Assembly: GCA_030272585.1 (NCBI GenBank)
Contig: BSYQ01000012.1
Span: 744,001 to 808,000, forward strand
Direction: 5' to 3'
DNA: 64,000 nt
Source: Bryopsis sp. KO-2023
Lineage: Eukaryota; Chlorophyta; Ulvophyceae; Bryopsidales; Bryopsidaceae
Shown piece by piece: positions 10,850-23,049 of this stretch (positions are counted from its first letter, which is position 1; every line of letters begins with the position of its first letter). The notes beneath the pieces were generated by a model, which had not been told where the DNA came from, made no database searches, and saw only the letters and a program-made list of their open reading frames with translations. A program made the position numbers and the translations under genes.

Positions 10850-11891
10850 CTAGCTTCTGGATGGCTCTGATTCTTTGAAATTCTGCATGCACTGTTTGCA
10901 CACCGCGAGAGCACCGAGAAGTTTTCCCCCACAGCCACAGACGCCCTCTTGCTCTTGTGACAGACAACAAGCCCGAGCGACTTCTAGAAGGTCGGTCCCC
11001 TGCACGCCCCATCGCTCGCACTCTTGCTTCACTACCAAGTAGTCCTCGGAGCGTATCTTTGCCTTCAGAAACTTCAGCAAGATCTCTTGGCACTTGGTCT
11101 TTAGGTCGTGGAGTTGCAGCCGGTTGCTGACCGCAAGCCATCTGATTGCGTCTTTGTTATCGCCCGCGTTCCCTTTTCCACTTGCGGGACCGCTTTCGCC
11201 TATGTACACTCCAGCGCAGTGAAAGTCCCAGCTACTCCAGCAGAGCTTTTGTTGGCACATTTTTAACAAAAACGGGACGTCAAAACGGTCGGCTGCGTCA
11301 AGAAGGACCGCGGCGTCGTCCACCTGCAAGTTTTCAGGAAGACACTTTTCATGTAATTTCCCTGGAGTGAGTCTCACAGGCACCGGAGCTCAAATAGAAA
11401 GCAAGAGAAGGAGGCTTCCTAAGAGATCTATATCGGCTAGGGAAGCAAAAAGTTGCCAGGATCCTTGCATTGGGGGAAAGAGTTAAAATGCAAATAATAT
11501 GGTGGAAAGCTCTGTCCAAAAGTTTTTGCCGCCGTCATTTGGTGGTGTTCCAAAACTCAGTTGTGTCAGTTGCGCTTGCTTTGTTTCGTGCCCTCACATC
11601 CAGGATTTCCAGATCGTGGTTGTATATGAAGCCCAGCACCAGCTCCATTTTCTTGACATTGGTCGCGATGGCTCCATCCAGATCTACTGTCGTCTTGTCA
11701 GCGGGCGACCCCGCCTTCAGCAGTTCGAACATACCTCTGAAAAACCCAGAGTGGAGAGCCAACACTTGCGAGTGTGCCAGAAACTCCACACCCCCAGTTT
11801 TGAGACGAACATCGGTCGACTGGAGCAGATATTCCTTGTCTTCGTTGCTCAAGTGGCTCAGATGAGACGAGTTCACGGTTGCTACGCTCAT
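10850..11891 (-). CDS. BTB/POZ domain protein
   Basis: The first exon (11891-11598) encodes a canonical BTB core: DVRLKTGGVEFLAHSQVLAL, then SGFFRGMF and a VLGFIYNHDLEIL strand-helix. The second (about 11350-10850) continues with AAVLLDAADRFDVPFLLKMC, the typical end of a BTB fold, followed by an alpha-helical region and a cysteine-rich tail (VCGCGGKLL, AVCKQCMQ) to the stop. BTB proteins dimerise and often recruit substrates to Cullin-3 ligases, but nothing here proves that role. The exon 1 donor (GAT|GTGAGG) is phase 0 while the likely acceptor (CTCCAG|GG) implies phase 1. The junction may therefore hide a micro-exon or a base error. An in-frame upstream ATG at 12017 exists, but the BTB-proximal ATG is preferred. 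Confidence 0.75.
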
Positions 11892-12288
11892 GTTGAAACT
11901 CCACCCCCTGCAGCCAGGCAATTTCGGTGTTCGTTTTGCGCGAAGATAGATTTTGCGAGAAGCCCCAAACTGGAAAACACCAAGACCAGCCGGCGACTGG
12001 TGGTCTTTCCTGTGCATATTTGACTAATTTCTGGCACAAAAATAACATACGCTTCATCGATGCCCCTGAATCTTGAATTGTGTGCATTCCCCATGAAATC
12101 GGTTGTTTTGGGTGCGAAGAATGGTCAGAACCTCAACAAGAAGAATACAGTTCCCCACCTAAAAAGCTGTAACTGAATGCATTCATGTAGCGTCGATAAC
12201 TGAAGAGTGTAGAGACGTGAAAGACGTGTTCCACTAGAGGGGAGGAGTATTGAGTTTCGAAGAGTCGCGGCTGTGGTCACCTTGGAAT

Positions 12289-12361
12289 GGCATAGTCTCG
12301 CTGGTGCGGGGGTGAACTGCAATTGAATTGAAGTTGGCCCCCACACTGGCGAGACTATGCC
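12289..12361. repeat. Imperfect inverted repeat (hairpin)
   Basis: GGCATAGTCTCGC (from 12289) and GCGAGACTATGCC (to 12361) are exact inverse complements. Inside them, GCGGGGGT and CCCCCAC continue the stem with small bulges around an AATTGAATTG centre. It lies in spacer upstream of the BTB gene on the minus strand. Confidence 0.6.
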
Positions 12362-13883
12362 CTTTAAAACTTCTCCTCATATTCCAAACGCCACAAGAAT
12401 GGTTTGAGAAGGATTCGGTAACTTAAAAAGAGTTTGTCGGTGCTTGGAGGTCAGGGTCGGTGCGAGGACTCGGTGCCGTTGGGCACTCCAAGGGATGAAG
12501 CTCGAATGCGCAGTTTGGCCTTGCCATGTGGTGGGCGCATCTGTTGGCTTTGCCTAATCTATCGTTGGGCACTGAGGTGTTTTCGTGTGTTTTCAATGTT
12601 TCACTTCTTCGGTGACGGTTGGGTATCCCTCTGTGGAGAAGGGGATGATTGTCTTTTTGTGCCGTGCGTGCGTGCATGAATGTTTTTGGTGTTCAATCAA
12701 TGAATCAATAATAAAAACCCACAGCAAAAGAGAGCTACCACCCTCCATGGATGTTTTTGGTGGAGAGTGGTATCTCCTTCACAACGTAATTCGATGTCAT
12801 TATTCCGACCGTCATACTTTGTGCTCGTTTGTGCCCACATTTCAAATTCATCATCTCGAGGCGTATGTATTATTCCCAAACACATTTCCGAAATAATTAC
12901 AATACCTATCCGGTTATCATTTTAAACTGAAATTTTTACATCCCCCATATACGGGAAAAAAATCCACAATTCATTCTCCGTCGCTATCTCCCTCTCTCTC
13001 TCTCTCTGTTTCCCCCTTTTACAGGAAAAAAAATACTTGAAAATCATAGTTAAAGCCATTCAAGGCTCCCCACAGGTGGCAGGAATTAAACAAACAATTC
13101 AAATGCTCCCATAAAAACCCAACAAAAAAAAGGTGCTACCTCGGCACGACTCATTCACTCATTTCATGGTGGTAAAAAAAAATCCACAAAATCATCTAAG
13201 CTTGCTTTTTTTAGTAATATTTTTTTACTGGTATTTGGCTTTTTAAAAGGAGGAAAAATTTTCGCTGAATGTCCATAAACAGCTGTATGGAACATTAATT
13301 TCCCTCTCCCTCCAATAACCCCCCCTTGTTCTTATCCTACAGTGATTCAGTAATCCAACTTGATTGCCTAACCAAAAAAAAAAATTATCCCATACTGAAC
13401 ACAGGATACATTTTTTCAAAATAGGCAATCAAGGGTCATTTTCCTCCCTCCCCTCCCTTCTCGTTTTTTTCCCCTTGACAAGCAAAATTTTTGCCCGCCC
13501 TGCTTGTGGCTGCATCCCTGGCTGCTCACCGTTTTTTTTTCTTTCTTCTTCTGTATTGCTCTTTTCACAATTGTCACGATTCATTCAAGTATGTTAGGCA
13601 AAGCGGTCGTTCTACTTTGTCTGTCATAGGGGACTTCTACTGTATTGGCACCACATACGGGGACTGCGCTTCCGTAAGTATGCATCTGAGCGGCCAAATC
13701 AATTCTTGCTTTTCGCTGGGAAAGACAACAGAAACATAATTTTAAGGAATTAAACAGTCAATTCGGAATCCAATGAAATGTACAGTTAAGAAAAAAAGAG
13801 GAAGTGTGTGTGTGTGTATGTTACACAGTTTATTATTCTAAAATAGATAGATAGTACAATGAGATAACTGCTTTGCCTTCATT
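12362..13883. other. Intergenic spacer with homopolymer and microsatellite runs
   Basis: Contains a (TC)n tract near 12990-13006, a (GT)n tract near 13806-13818 and many A/T runs. I see no exon supported by both splice sites and coding character. Confidence 0.4.
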
Positions 13884-15830
13884 TCATTTCAAAGAAGGAG
13901 CACAACATCCATTCTGATCAAGAATACACATATCAACATATCCCTGTGAAGAAACCTCGTTTGGCAGGTTTTTCTTGTGTGTATGATTCACCTTATTATT
14001 TTTGATCCGCAGGTGAATGAGGCAAAGGCAGATTCCAGCAGTGAGAGCTGACAGACATCCGACCGCAATCAAGATTTCGGTCTCATTTCCTGCTTCGTGC
14101 CCATGGTCTCCACAAGCTCCACTCGATTGCAGCACTATTTTGGCTTGGACCTAGGGGAAAAGGGAAGGGGAGGGGGGTTAAATCAACAGAAAAAAAGATT
14201 GATGCATGTGATGCTGACCTCTTTACAGGCATTCTGTGAAAGTTATGACCTTTCTGTTACGCTGCTCTATTTTTTTTAATTATTAAATTCTATTTATTTG
14301 TTAATTTTTAATTAATTGTTTTTTGGGGGGGAGGAGGTCAACAATAATATATTAATTATTTTAATCAACATAAATCATTGAAACAGGAAAGCGCAGAGAA
14401 ACACACCGTGATATGAACATCAACTTCCTCTGGACAAGTTGATTTTATTGCAAAAAGGGATCTCTTTTCTCCAGTGCACATAGGCTCGCCTGCCAGTATC
14501 GACACCAAAGGCAAGAATTTCACAAAAAAATTACATAAAAAGTTCAAGCATAAATTAAAAAAAAAAGATGTTTCTCCCAAAAAGTGTAGCAGCATGTGCT
14601 GAATCAACATAACTTAGGCATCCTGTTTTCTTATTGCCTCTCTTTCAGCATGTTGAATTTCACTTTCACTCCTCCATCCATGCCGAGAAAAAGTAAAAAA
14701 TATACTCTGGAGGAAGCAGTTCAACACAGCAAGAAGTCCCTTGCTTTATGAAATGTCGATCACTGAACTCACTAGTAAGGAGCAAGCTATTTTCTGCTCC
14801 CAGATCTGCGTTGGAGTCAAAATTGATCGGGTCCAAATCCTCGAACTGGGAAAAAAAAGCAAGCCACTTTTTGATAAAATCAAATTACAATTCTACACCA
14901 CACCATTCTTCCCTTCTGTTCTGGGGAAAACCAAGGAGAGTTTAAAAAAAACATAAGCAGCAAAAAATTCCTGACCCACCCCTTTGCTGATCGTCTCAAA
15001 ATAGAGCTCGAACAGAAAAATTCTAGTGAGGTGCTTTTTTAACAGCTTTCTGTGTTGTGGATATGACTATGCAACTTTTATTGATTGGAAAAAAAAGTGA
15101 AGCAGTTCGCGGAAAAAAAAAAAAAAAAAAAAACTTGAAAAAAAAATGAGCCCTCACATTTTTGCAGAGACTGTCCCCATCATGGAGCTTAGTCAAACTG
15201 TGCTGGCAATCCTTTCCATCCACACACTCATCGGTCGAAAAAATTTTTGGGATCAGTCTGACATTGACAAAACAAAAAATGAATAACATAGTACAGAAAA
15301 AGGACAGAAACAATAATCAACCAAATAGAGATTTGTTGATTTATTGAAGGCATCCTTGTGGAATTTTTAGTCGTTTTCTTTTTTTTCACCATTGGAAAAA
15401 AAAAAAGTTGATAACACCAACGTAACTCAACCAGCATCCCACCCTTTTTCAATGAAATGATTTACATCCACATGTCAAATTTCCACCTATCCAATCTGTC
15501 TTTCGTTCAGAACACCCAACCACTGCATTCATTAAAAAAAAAATTGAAAAAAAACAGAAAAAAAAACAGGCATTTCTACCTCAGGTGTTTTTCGGGTGAA
15601 CATCCTTCGGGAAATTCCCTCGGCGAGTAGACCACTCTCACGATGTTTTTGGTCAATGATTGGAATTCCCAATGCTTGCAAGTATTGGGCCCCAAGGTGT
15701 AGGTTTCTGACTTGAAGGTAATCCACCCAGTCAGACTCCCGTTGTGATCGGTCAGCTCCCTAGCAGCGAGGTTGAAAACGAAAAAACCCGAAAAAAACAC
15801 CACTATGGCAATTCGAGCTGGGCTCCCCAT
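13884..15830 (-). CDS. Secreted type I membrane protein, CUB-like ectodomain, 257 aa
   Basis: Five minus-strand exons (15830-15580, 15257-15158, 14845-14773, 14489-14407, 14150-13884) join in phase to 257 residues. The N-terminus is a signal peptide (MGSPARIAIVVFFSGFFVFN). The ectodomain has a pattern reminiscent of CUB or mannose-6-phosphate-receptor-like beta-sandwiches: aromatic strands (GWITFKSETYTLG), several cysteines and a final cysteine before the membrane. The last exon carries one transmembrane helix (ILIAVGCLSALTAGICLCLI) and a basic stop-transfer (RIKNNK), then a cytosolic tail ending NGCCAPSLK. The family is not certain. I infer a surface or endomembrane receptor-type protein with its C-terminus in the cytosol. 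Confidence 0.7.
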
Positions 15831-17913
15831 CCGTCAATACAACAGCTCTATTCTTTTTTTTCGTCTCCCTTTTTCTCTAGGTGTAGTTTTTCAATTTCAC
15901 AGCTAATTGTTTTTTCTTGCGCTTTGATATGAGTAATGTACAGAATCCAGTGTCGATTTTTTTTTTTACAAAATCAGAGGTATGTGTTTTTGAGGGGATG
16001 TATACATGTACAAAAATGGAAAGAAAAAAAAACAGGTGGGGAAAAAATAAATAAAAAAGTGTGATTTTTTTTTCTCCTCCCGATCAGCCCTATGATGGAG
16101 AGAGTGCACAGTCTGCAGTAAACAAAAAAAGTAAAAAACAAAAGTTCATTGAAATTCATGTGACACGAAAGAAAACGTGGTCTGAGTTATTTAGAAAAAA
16201 CAACATATATACAATAATGAAAACTATATTACATAAGATTAGTAAAAAAGGAAATTAAAATAAATTTAATTAGAATTCATCTGAGGGGTATATCTGAACA
16301 GACAATTGAATTAAATCAAATTCAATTAAGGGACAGGGGAGGAAAAAAAAAACTCTATTTTTTTTTTAAAAACGAGGAACGCTCGTGCAGGATTTTCGAG
16401 CAGAGCGTGACTAAACACGAGAATTCGAGCACAGTAGTCATTCGAAAATCTGCGGCCCATGTAACGCAATCCCAAAGCAACGATTCGCTGCGCGGAGCCG
16501 TACTTCCCCCCCCCCCCCCCCTTTCAAAAAAAAAAGCTGAAACGATGGTCCTCCAAGTCCCAATCGAAACAGGATTCAAGCAACCCACTGCTTTTCACGA
16601 ATACAATGCGGCGTACATTCGTTTCGACCCCTTAAATCGTAAAACTCCGTGCAGCGTAGTAAAGATCCGGCTCACCAGTATGGGCCTGGGTGCTAATCTT
16701 GCTTTTCTTTTTCTTTTTTTCACCCTTTCTCGAACTGGGCCACAGTTTCGAGAACACTACGTTAAGTTTTGGAATCGTGGAAAAATAGCGCGGGGTTTTG
16801 TTTAGTATGGAGAAGTCCCCACTCGTCCTTCGCTTTATTCTGAAAAGAGCAACACAACAGGCGTCGCGCGATCTGTACAGTCACATCAATGACTCAGATA
16901 AATAATGACTAAGGCAGCCTTGGAGAATCGATCTATTTTTAGCTCCTGTTTCAATCTCCCAGCGATTTGACACTCGTTCTAGAGAGGAAAATTTAGTCAG
17001 ACAAGGGGGAAAGGAACCACACTTTTTTTCGAGTGGAGTTTTTCTTCTTCGTGCAAAGGGAGGGACTTGAAAGGTCCGCGTTTCGCTGCGCTCGCTTGAG
17101 TTTGTTTCCAAGGGGAGGGCTGCTCTTTCTTGGTGTTTTTTGTTTGTTTGATTCGTTTGGGGGGGGATTTCCTCTCCGGGAGGTATGAGGCTGCAATCTC
17201 TGGGTGATAAGAAAGGGACTTGGCTTTCTGGCGGATTCCGCTCGATAAAAGTTTCCCAGGATCCGTTGGAGACGAGGCCCAAAGAATCGCGGAAGAGAAA
17301 GACGGAGGGCGACAGGTGCTTTTTCGGGATGGATTCTTGATTGTTTGAAAAAAACACACACACTACATATATAAATCAAGTAAAAGAAAACCTTTTTTTC
17401 TAAGGGCCAGAGAAAAATAAAACGAAAAGTAAAGGAAATGAAAAAAAATCAGGAAAATATTATGCAAAAAAAAGGAAAAGAATATTGGAAGAAGACCATA
17501 TCAAGAAGCAAAAAAATGAGCCGTAGCAAAAAAAAAATAATGCTTTCTGGCTCAAGGTTATAATACATTTGGAAGGAAGAAAAAGAAAGAAAAGCGAATG
17601 GCTGGAGTTTTAAAATCTGTAGAACAAATCATCTTTTTTTTTAAATCAAACATTTGGAAATTACTGGAGATAGTTTTGTGGCCCCGATATATTCTTTAAA
17701 TTTTATTTTATTTTTGTTTTCAAATCAATGCTGATAGCAACCCAGAAAAGGAAAAAAAAATGAGGAAAAGGTGCCTGAGATTTTCCAAGCTTGAGAAAAT
17801 AATTCCAAGAGAATTAGTGTGATGTCGACACAGCCTCCTCCTTTGCTGGAGTGAAAATTATCAGGAAAAAAAACCCTAAAAAAACGCATATTTTTTGAAT
17901 TTTGTTTGTATGT
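15831..17913. other. Shared upstream region between two divergent genes
   Basis: This lies between the divergent starts at 15830 (minus) and 17914 (plus). The 16380-17330 part is richer in CpG and has open frames on both strands (plus 16407-16805, minus 16881-17363). Neither has a domain or in-phase partner exons, so I treat the region as promoter or 5' untranslated sequence. The rest is A/T runs. Confidence 0.35.
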
Positions 17914-19203
17914 ATGGTTTCTGAGGACAGTTCAAGTTCGGGAGAGGATGTTGAAATAATCGAACAAAAGGAAAAGAAAAAATGCCTCAGAAGACAGTTA
18001 CTTCCTAATGGCAATGATGTGGCTTCATCAAGTTCGGGGTAAGTCAATTTTTGGCCACCTTGATCCCTGATTTCTGGTTCCTTTTTCTGACATGTATGTA
18101 AAGGAAAAAAAAAATAAAATCTGAAACGAAGACTCCTTGTGAGATATTTCATCATTTTGAAAGTTCTTGTGAGAATTTTTTTGAGGGTGTATGATGTCTG
18201 AGCCATATTGTTTTAGATCATAGTTGTACCCCTTCAGTTTTTTTTTTCAATGTTTTGGTGATGCAGATGCCCCCCTCCCCTACCCCCCCCAAAAAAAAAT
18301 AAAAAATAAAAAATAAAAAAGATAAAAAAGATAAGAAAAAAAAAGAAACAGATTATTATCGTATCCATGAAGGCAGATGGATTTGATCAATTTATACCTG
18401 TTTTTTTTGCTATTTCTGAATCAAGACACGACCTCAAAAAGGAAAGGGGTGAAGGAAATCAAAGCAGATTTTTTGTCAATTTCCCCATAATCCTACTTTG
18501 ATGGGAAAAAAAATAACAAAGACATTTCGTGCACTCTATTTGACACAGGGAGCTGAACTACAAAAAGCACTGGCCGAAACGCTATCGGGAACTCTCCGAC
18601 GTGGATTTGATCGTGGAAGGTTACTCTTTCCCAGCCCACGCCGCCGTCCTGAGTCAATCCAAAATCCTCTGCGCAGCCCTGCATGACGAGGACAATCTCA
18701 GAATTTCCCGCAGGATTTCGCTGACCCAGATTTTCAGAGGCGTCTCGATAGCCCAGTTCGACCTCCTGCTTTCCCACGTCTACTCGACGCATGCCAGGTT
18801 GATTCCGTCCAAACCCGACGTTTCTTGCCAGCTGGCAGTGTTGGCACAGAGGTTCGGCTTCAATGGGGTGCTGGAGAAAGTCATCGATTCAGTGATGGAC
18901 GTCGAACAAAACGCTTTCCAGCGCCATTTGAGGGCGGCGTTGAACTCGATGGACCCTGGCGTGGTGGAGAATTGGCTGAGGATATCCGGGCAAACCGGAC
19001 ACCCCGAGCTGGGCCAGCAAATGGGGAGTTTTTTGGCGGAAAAGTTTGATCAGATTTTCGATTCTAGGGACGGGAAGTGGAACGCTGTCAGGGGAATCGT
19101 GGAGGGGGATGCCTCGGTGTGGAAAAACGTCTCGTTCTGCTTGTTCCGTAATTCGAGGAAAAGTGGTGCTCCTCTGGGTGTTAAGGGCAGTCCTACTGGA
19201 TAG
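17914..19203 (+). CDS. BTB/POZ domain protein, 259 aa, two exons
   Basis: Exon 1 (17914-18038) starts at ATG and encodes an acidic/serine-rich leader (SEDSSSSGEDVEIIEQ). Exon 2 (18549-19203) joins in phase after ACACAG and runs to a TAG. A BTB domain begins at about residue 57 (DVDLIVEGYSFPAHAAVLSQ) and continues through IAQFDLLLSHVYSTH and LAVLAQRFGFNGVLEKVID. This is the usual layout, with the conserved D, the H-A alpha-2 motif and the C-terminal helices. The remaining 100 residues look like a BACK-type helical extension without Kelch repeats. The architecture fits a fungal/protist BTB protein of the Cullin-3 adaptor type, though the partner cannot be read from sequence. The gene appears complete. 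Confidence 0.8.
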
Positions 19204-19788
19204 AATGGGCTGGGTTAGAACATGGGGGAAACGCTGTCGTCTAGTTTTTTGTTTTTTTGCAGATATCTCGTCTAGTATTATGGTTTTTGAAGATATAGAT
19301 TCCGTTTTTTGTTTTGTTGTTGTTTTTTTCCCGAAAGCGAAAGTGGTGGAGTTCACCCTTGATTCATCTGCATAAGTTTCTTCTTTAAAACTGTTTTCTA
19401 AGAATTTTGCATCCCAGCACAATGATAGATGATTGCATATTGGTTGATGGATGTGATGACAATGTAATTTTTGTAGGTCTTGTAATTTAGGTGCATAGAC
19501 GAAACCAAACAAAGAAACTATGAACTGGATTGTCTTCTGTGCCGAGGAGGTGTTGGCGGCGCCAGAAAAACATCTATGAAAACGAAATAGAAACGCTGTT
19601 CTGGTCTCAAATTAGCCAAGCAAGCATATGTCCTTTTTACACAAAGACGGCCACACTTGCTCATACCTTGGTCTGGATGCAGAAGGTCGCATCATGTACG
19701 GGGACGCTCAGCAGACTTGGAGCCAGCTGCGAACCAGCAAAAAAACAACTGGGAGCAGAAACAAGCGATCGTGTCTTGTTGAAAAATA
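19204..19788. other. Intergenic spacer
   Basis: 3' flank of the BTB gene and 5' flank of the cysteine-rich gene. No further exon seen. Confidence 0.4.
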
Positions 19789-21213
19789 ATGAATGTTCGC
19801 GTGAAAGAAGTTTTGGCGGCGCTTTGCGTGTTGGCGATCCTACCATCATGGGGAATCGGACAAACTACCGAGGGTGAGCGCGCGCTTCGTTCCAACCATA
19901 AGTTTCGGACGCAAAAAATCCCCGAAATCACAGCCAGCTTTGCGTACGCTCGCCTATCTTTCTCTCTCCTTGAATGTCGATCGACCCAGCAAAGATCGCA
20001 GCTGGAAATGGGCGTTTTCGTTCCAAAAGGGTTTTTCTTTCTTGATGGGCTAGAAACGTAACGGTACCTGGATTGGTGTTGAAGCAGATACGAATGCCTT
20101 TCTGGACGATTGCGAAGCTGCAGGAGAAAAGGGTGCAGAGAGCGTTGCCAAGGCAGCTTGTGCCGTCATCAAAAACAAATGCCCCCCTTCTACAGGACAA
20201 CCGAGAACATTGTTTGCCGACACCCCTGATGGTACCCTGTGATTTTCATTACTTGTCCCCCCCCCCAATTTCTGTTAAAGAAAAAATACTGCTGATAAGA
20301 TTTCCTTTCGCTCTGAGACAAAAGACACTTGCACAATTTACACGAGTGTCTGTTTTGAGCTAGAGAAAGAGGTTGACCTCCCCCTCCAGAAAAAAAGAAA
20401 GAAGAAGAAAAAAACTATGAAAGAAATGAAATCTGAAAAAGAAATAAATTGATTAAATGAATTTAAAACAAAGGCGTGCAAAAAAGCATTTCTCACACTT
20501 TGTGTGTCTCCTCCCCCCCCCCCCCCCCTCCCCCCCTTATCCTCACCGAAATCCACAGCATTAGTCATCGAGGTGGTGCGGAAGACATGTGATTTGCTGT
20601 TCACCACCACATGCAAGAACAAGGCTGTGGATCTCATGTTTGATGATCCGGTGTGCATGGGCATCATAACGGTGGGGCCTGGACCAGGGAGCGAGCAGGA
20701 ATGCCCAAATTTCGATGCTGCACAGAAGATTTTCCTGGAGGAACTTGAAGCATGCAATGCTGAAGATCTTAGGGAACAAATCGAGAAGCAGGTCGGTTGG
20801 ATGGGTGTCTGTGTGGTTGGGTGTGCAAAAAAGAATGAAAAAAGGGGGGTGCGCAACAAATTAGAGACAAAGAGTGATCAAAAATCCTGGGGGGGTGCAG
20901 AAGAAATTTAAGGCAAAAATTGAAGAGAAATTCTGGGGGGTGAGATATTTTTTCTCGTTTGTTTCTGCAGGAAGCGGCTGAAGATGAAAAAGATGGAAAG
21001 GAGCCTGCGGAAAAGGATGAAGAAACCGATGCCAAGCCGGAAAAAGGTGAAAAGGCTTGGGATGTCTGCGATTGCACCATCGATGGCACCAGTGGGGGGG
21101 TTCAGACTGATTTGAACGGGTGCAACAATATTTGTTATGTGATGGGGGGGCCTGATTGCGTAGATGGCATTCCGTCCGAAAGATTCGATGGTGCATTTTG
21201 GCGTTTCTGTTGA
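19789..21213 (+). CDS. Secreted cysteine-rich protein 1 of a tandem family, 234 aa
   Basis: Four exons (19789-19873, 20088-20231, 20559-20791, 20971-21213) join in phase. Exon 1 is a signal peptide (MNVRVKEVLAALCVLAILPS) with likely cleavage near GIGQ. The mature protein has three cysteine modules. The first is a helix-like module (FLDDCEAAGEKGAESVAKAA...KNKC). The second starts RKTCDLLFTTTCKNKAVDLM and ends at a conserved CPNFDAAQKIFLEELEAC. The third, after a Lys/Glu/Asp linker, contains CDCTIDGTSGGVQ, GCNNICYVMGG and a terminal FWRFC. Even cysteine spacing suggests disulphides in an extracellular or vacuolar protein. The C-terminal pattern is one I associate with secreted proteins of algae and protists, but I cannot assign a function. 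Confidence 0.8.
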
Positions 21214-21930
21214 GAATCGACTGCTTCACCCCCACCTTCTGCCAAGTTCACTCGTGTTTTTCCTTTTTCTTTTTTTCGTTATTCAGCAAAGTTGATCTAC
21301 AGAGTAAATGGGGACTTTTTTTTTATTTCTGGGGAGTTTTTTTTTCTTATTTTTCTACTGGTGAATTCGAGTTAGTTTTTTTGGGCAAGCTGAAAGTGAG
21401 TTTGAGAATTTATTGATAAGACATACTTTACTGAACAAGGGAAGGGTGACTGCTATTTTCTTATTTCGTTTTCGATCATCTGCTGGGTTTCTTGTTGTAA
21501 TACCATTTACTCCAAACTGATAAGACACCCCTTAGTACAATTGCCTTCAATTTTTTGTATGGAGTAGGAGTAAATTTATGACGGGGGCTGTGGATTACTG
21601 GGACCTGGAGCGCTGATTGTTCTACTGGCTGTGTTTCACTCCACTTATTTTGCTCTTTGTACATGCCTGTTGTTACATCCGGATGCTCAAAAATTGACAC
21701 CCCCCAAAAATATTAAATGCATGGATATCCGAAAAATCAAACCCATCGGTCCCTTTCACAAACCTTAGATTTATTTCCAAAGACACACACAGTCACAGTT
21801 TCGGGATTTCTTTCTTTTCTTCATGTGTAGTGGTTGTCCTGGCGAGTTCCTTGGTACCGTGCTATTTTCTTTATTTACTTTTGGTCATCTTAATTTTTTG
21901 TCAGGATTTTTTTTTTAATTTTGCTTCAAG

Positions 21931-22887
21931 GGGCTCCATCGCTGGATGATTGCGAAGCATCAGGGAAAACCAATGGAGCAAGCGGTGCCAAGAAAGCATG
22001 CAGAATCGTCAAAAAGAAATGTGCTGTGAAAAAACAACCTAGGGCTGCTGCTGTTGCTTCCAAGGCCCTCAGCGATCAGCCGCTTTCCTTGGATGAGAGT
22101 AAGACCCTCCAAAAAAAAAATGAAAAATGAAAATAAGTTTTTGCGAAAGAGGGGGGGGGAACATGGGGAAGTTCTCGTCATAATTTTGCTTTCTTTCTTT
22201 TCAGCTGTCATGTTGAGGGAAAAAAAAGAAGGGAAGGACAAAGAAAGCAAAATGCAAATCAATATTGTGAGGAAACCGCATCTGGCAGATTTTTCAGCAC
22301 AAGGCAAAAAAGACGCGTATCAAAGCGGAATTCCAGAATCATAACAACCACAGCTGCTTTGATATATATATCAACCTTTTGTTGTTTTTTTTCCGCCCCC
22401 GGCAGAACTCCTCATCGCAGTGAATCGAAAAAGCTGCCGAACCCTGTATCAAACTTCCTGCAAGAACCAAGCCACCACTTCAGCCTTCGATGATCCCGAC
22501 TGTGGGGACCTGATTAGTAAAGGTCCAATCGGTGGGGGCACCCCAGACTGTCCAGATGCCGATGCTGCCTACAAAATTTTCATTGATTCCTTGAAGATCT
22601 GCGAAGAGGATCCACCCGAACTGGAAACATCTGAGTCTGACTCTGAGGGTGGTAAAGGAGAAACCCCCTCGCCTACACCAACTGTGGATCCTGAGGTTGA
22701 ACCCACTCCAGACAGCGACACAGAGCTCTTTGATGATCCATGCGCTTGCACTCTGGATGGGGTGGTCGGAGGGGTGGATGTTCCGATCAAAGGGTGCCAG
22801 GGATTGTGTTATGTCGTCGGAGGCGAGGAATGCTCAGATGCCAAGAAGTCCAAAAATTATGATGAGGTGTTCTGGAGGTTGTGCTGA
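21931..22887 (+). CDS. Secreted cysteine-rich protein 2, paralogue; first exon not found
   Basis: Exon 21931-22098 (LDDCEASGKTNGASGAKKAC) and exon 22406-22887 join in phase and end in TGA. They mirror gene 1 module by module: RKSCRTLYQTSCKNQATTSA, FDDPDCGDL, CPDADAAYKIFIDSLKIC, an acidic/proline linker (ETPSPTPTVDPEVEPTPDSD), then CACTLDGVVGG, GCQGLCYVVGGEEC and a terminal FWRLC. The acceptor at 21931 is phase 1, exactly like exon 2 of gene 1. No signal-peptide exon was found in the 0.7 kb upstream. Exon 1 is either cryptic here or shared from gene 1 by alternative splicing. A possible extra in-phase segment at about 22205 would end in a stop and is left out. Confidence 0.7.
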
Positions 22888-23049
22888 GATGCTCCTTCAC
22901 ATGTTCGTTATTTGAGTAGCTAGAGGAATTTTGCTGTGGGTTGAAAAATGGGCGAAGGGACATGGAGTGGGGTGGGGTTGTGCAAGTTATCAAGGAGTGC
23001 TCTTTAGATTTTTTATTATGCTTTTTGTTGGTTGGTTTTCCCAGGGGGA

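Noticed and set aside
16881..17363. 160-codon minus-strand frame
   Set aside because: Three overlapping minus frames are open together. No domain, no partner exon; lies in a presumed promoter region.
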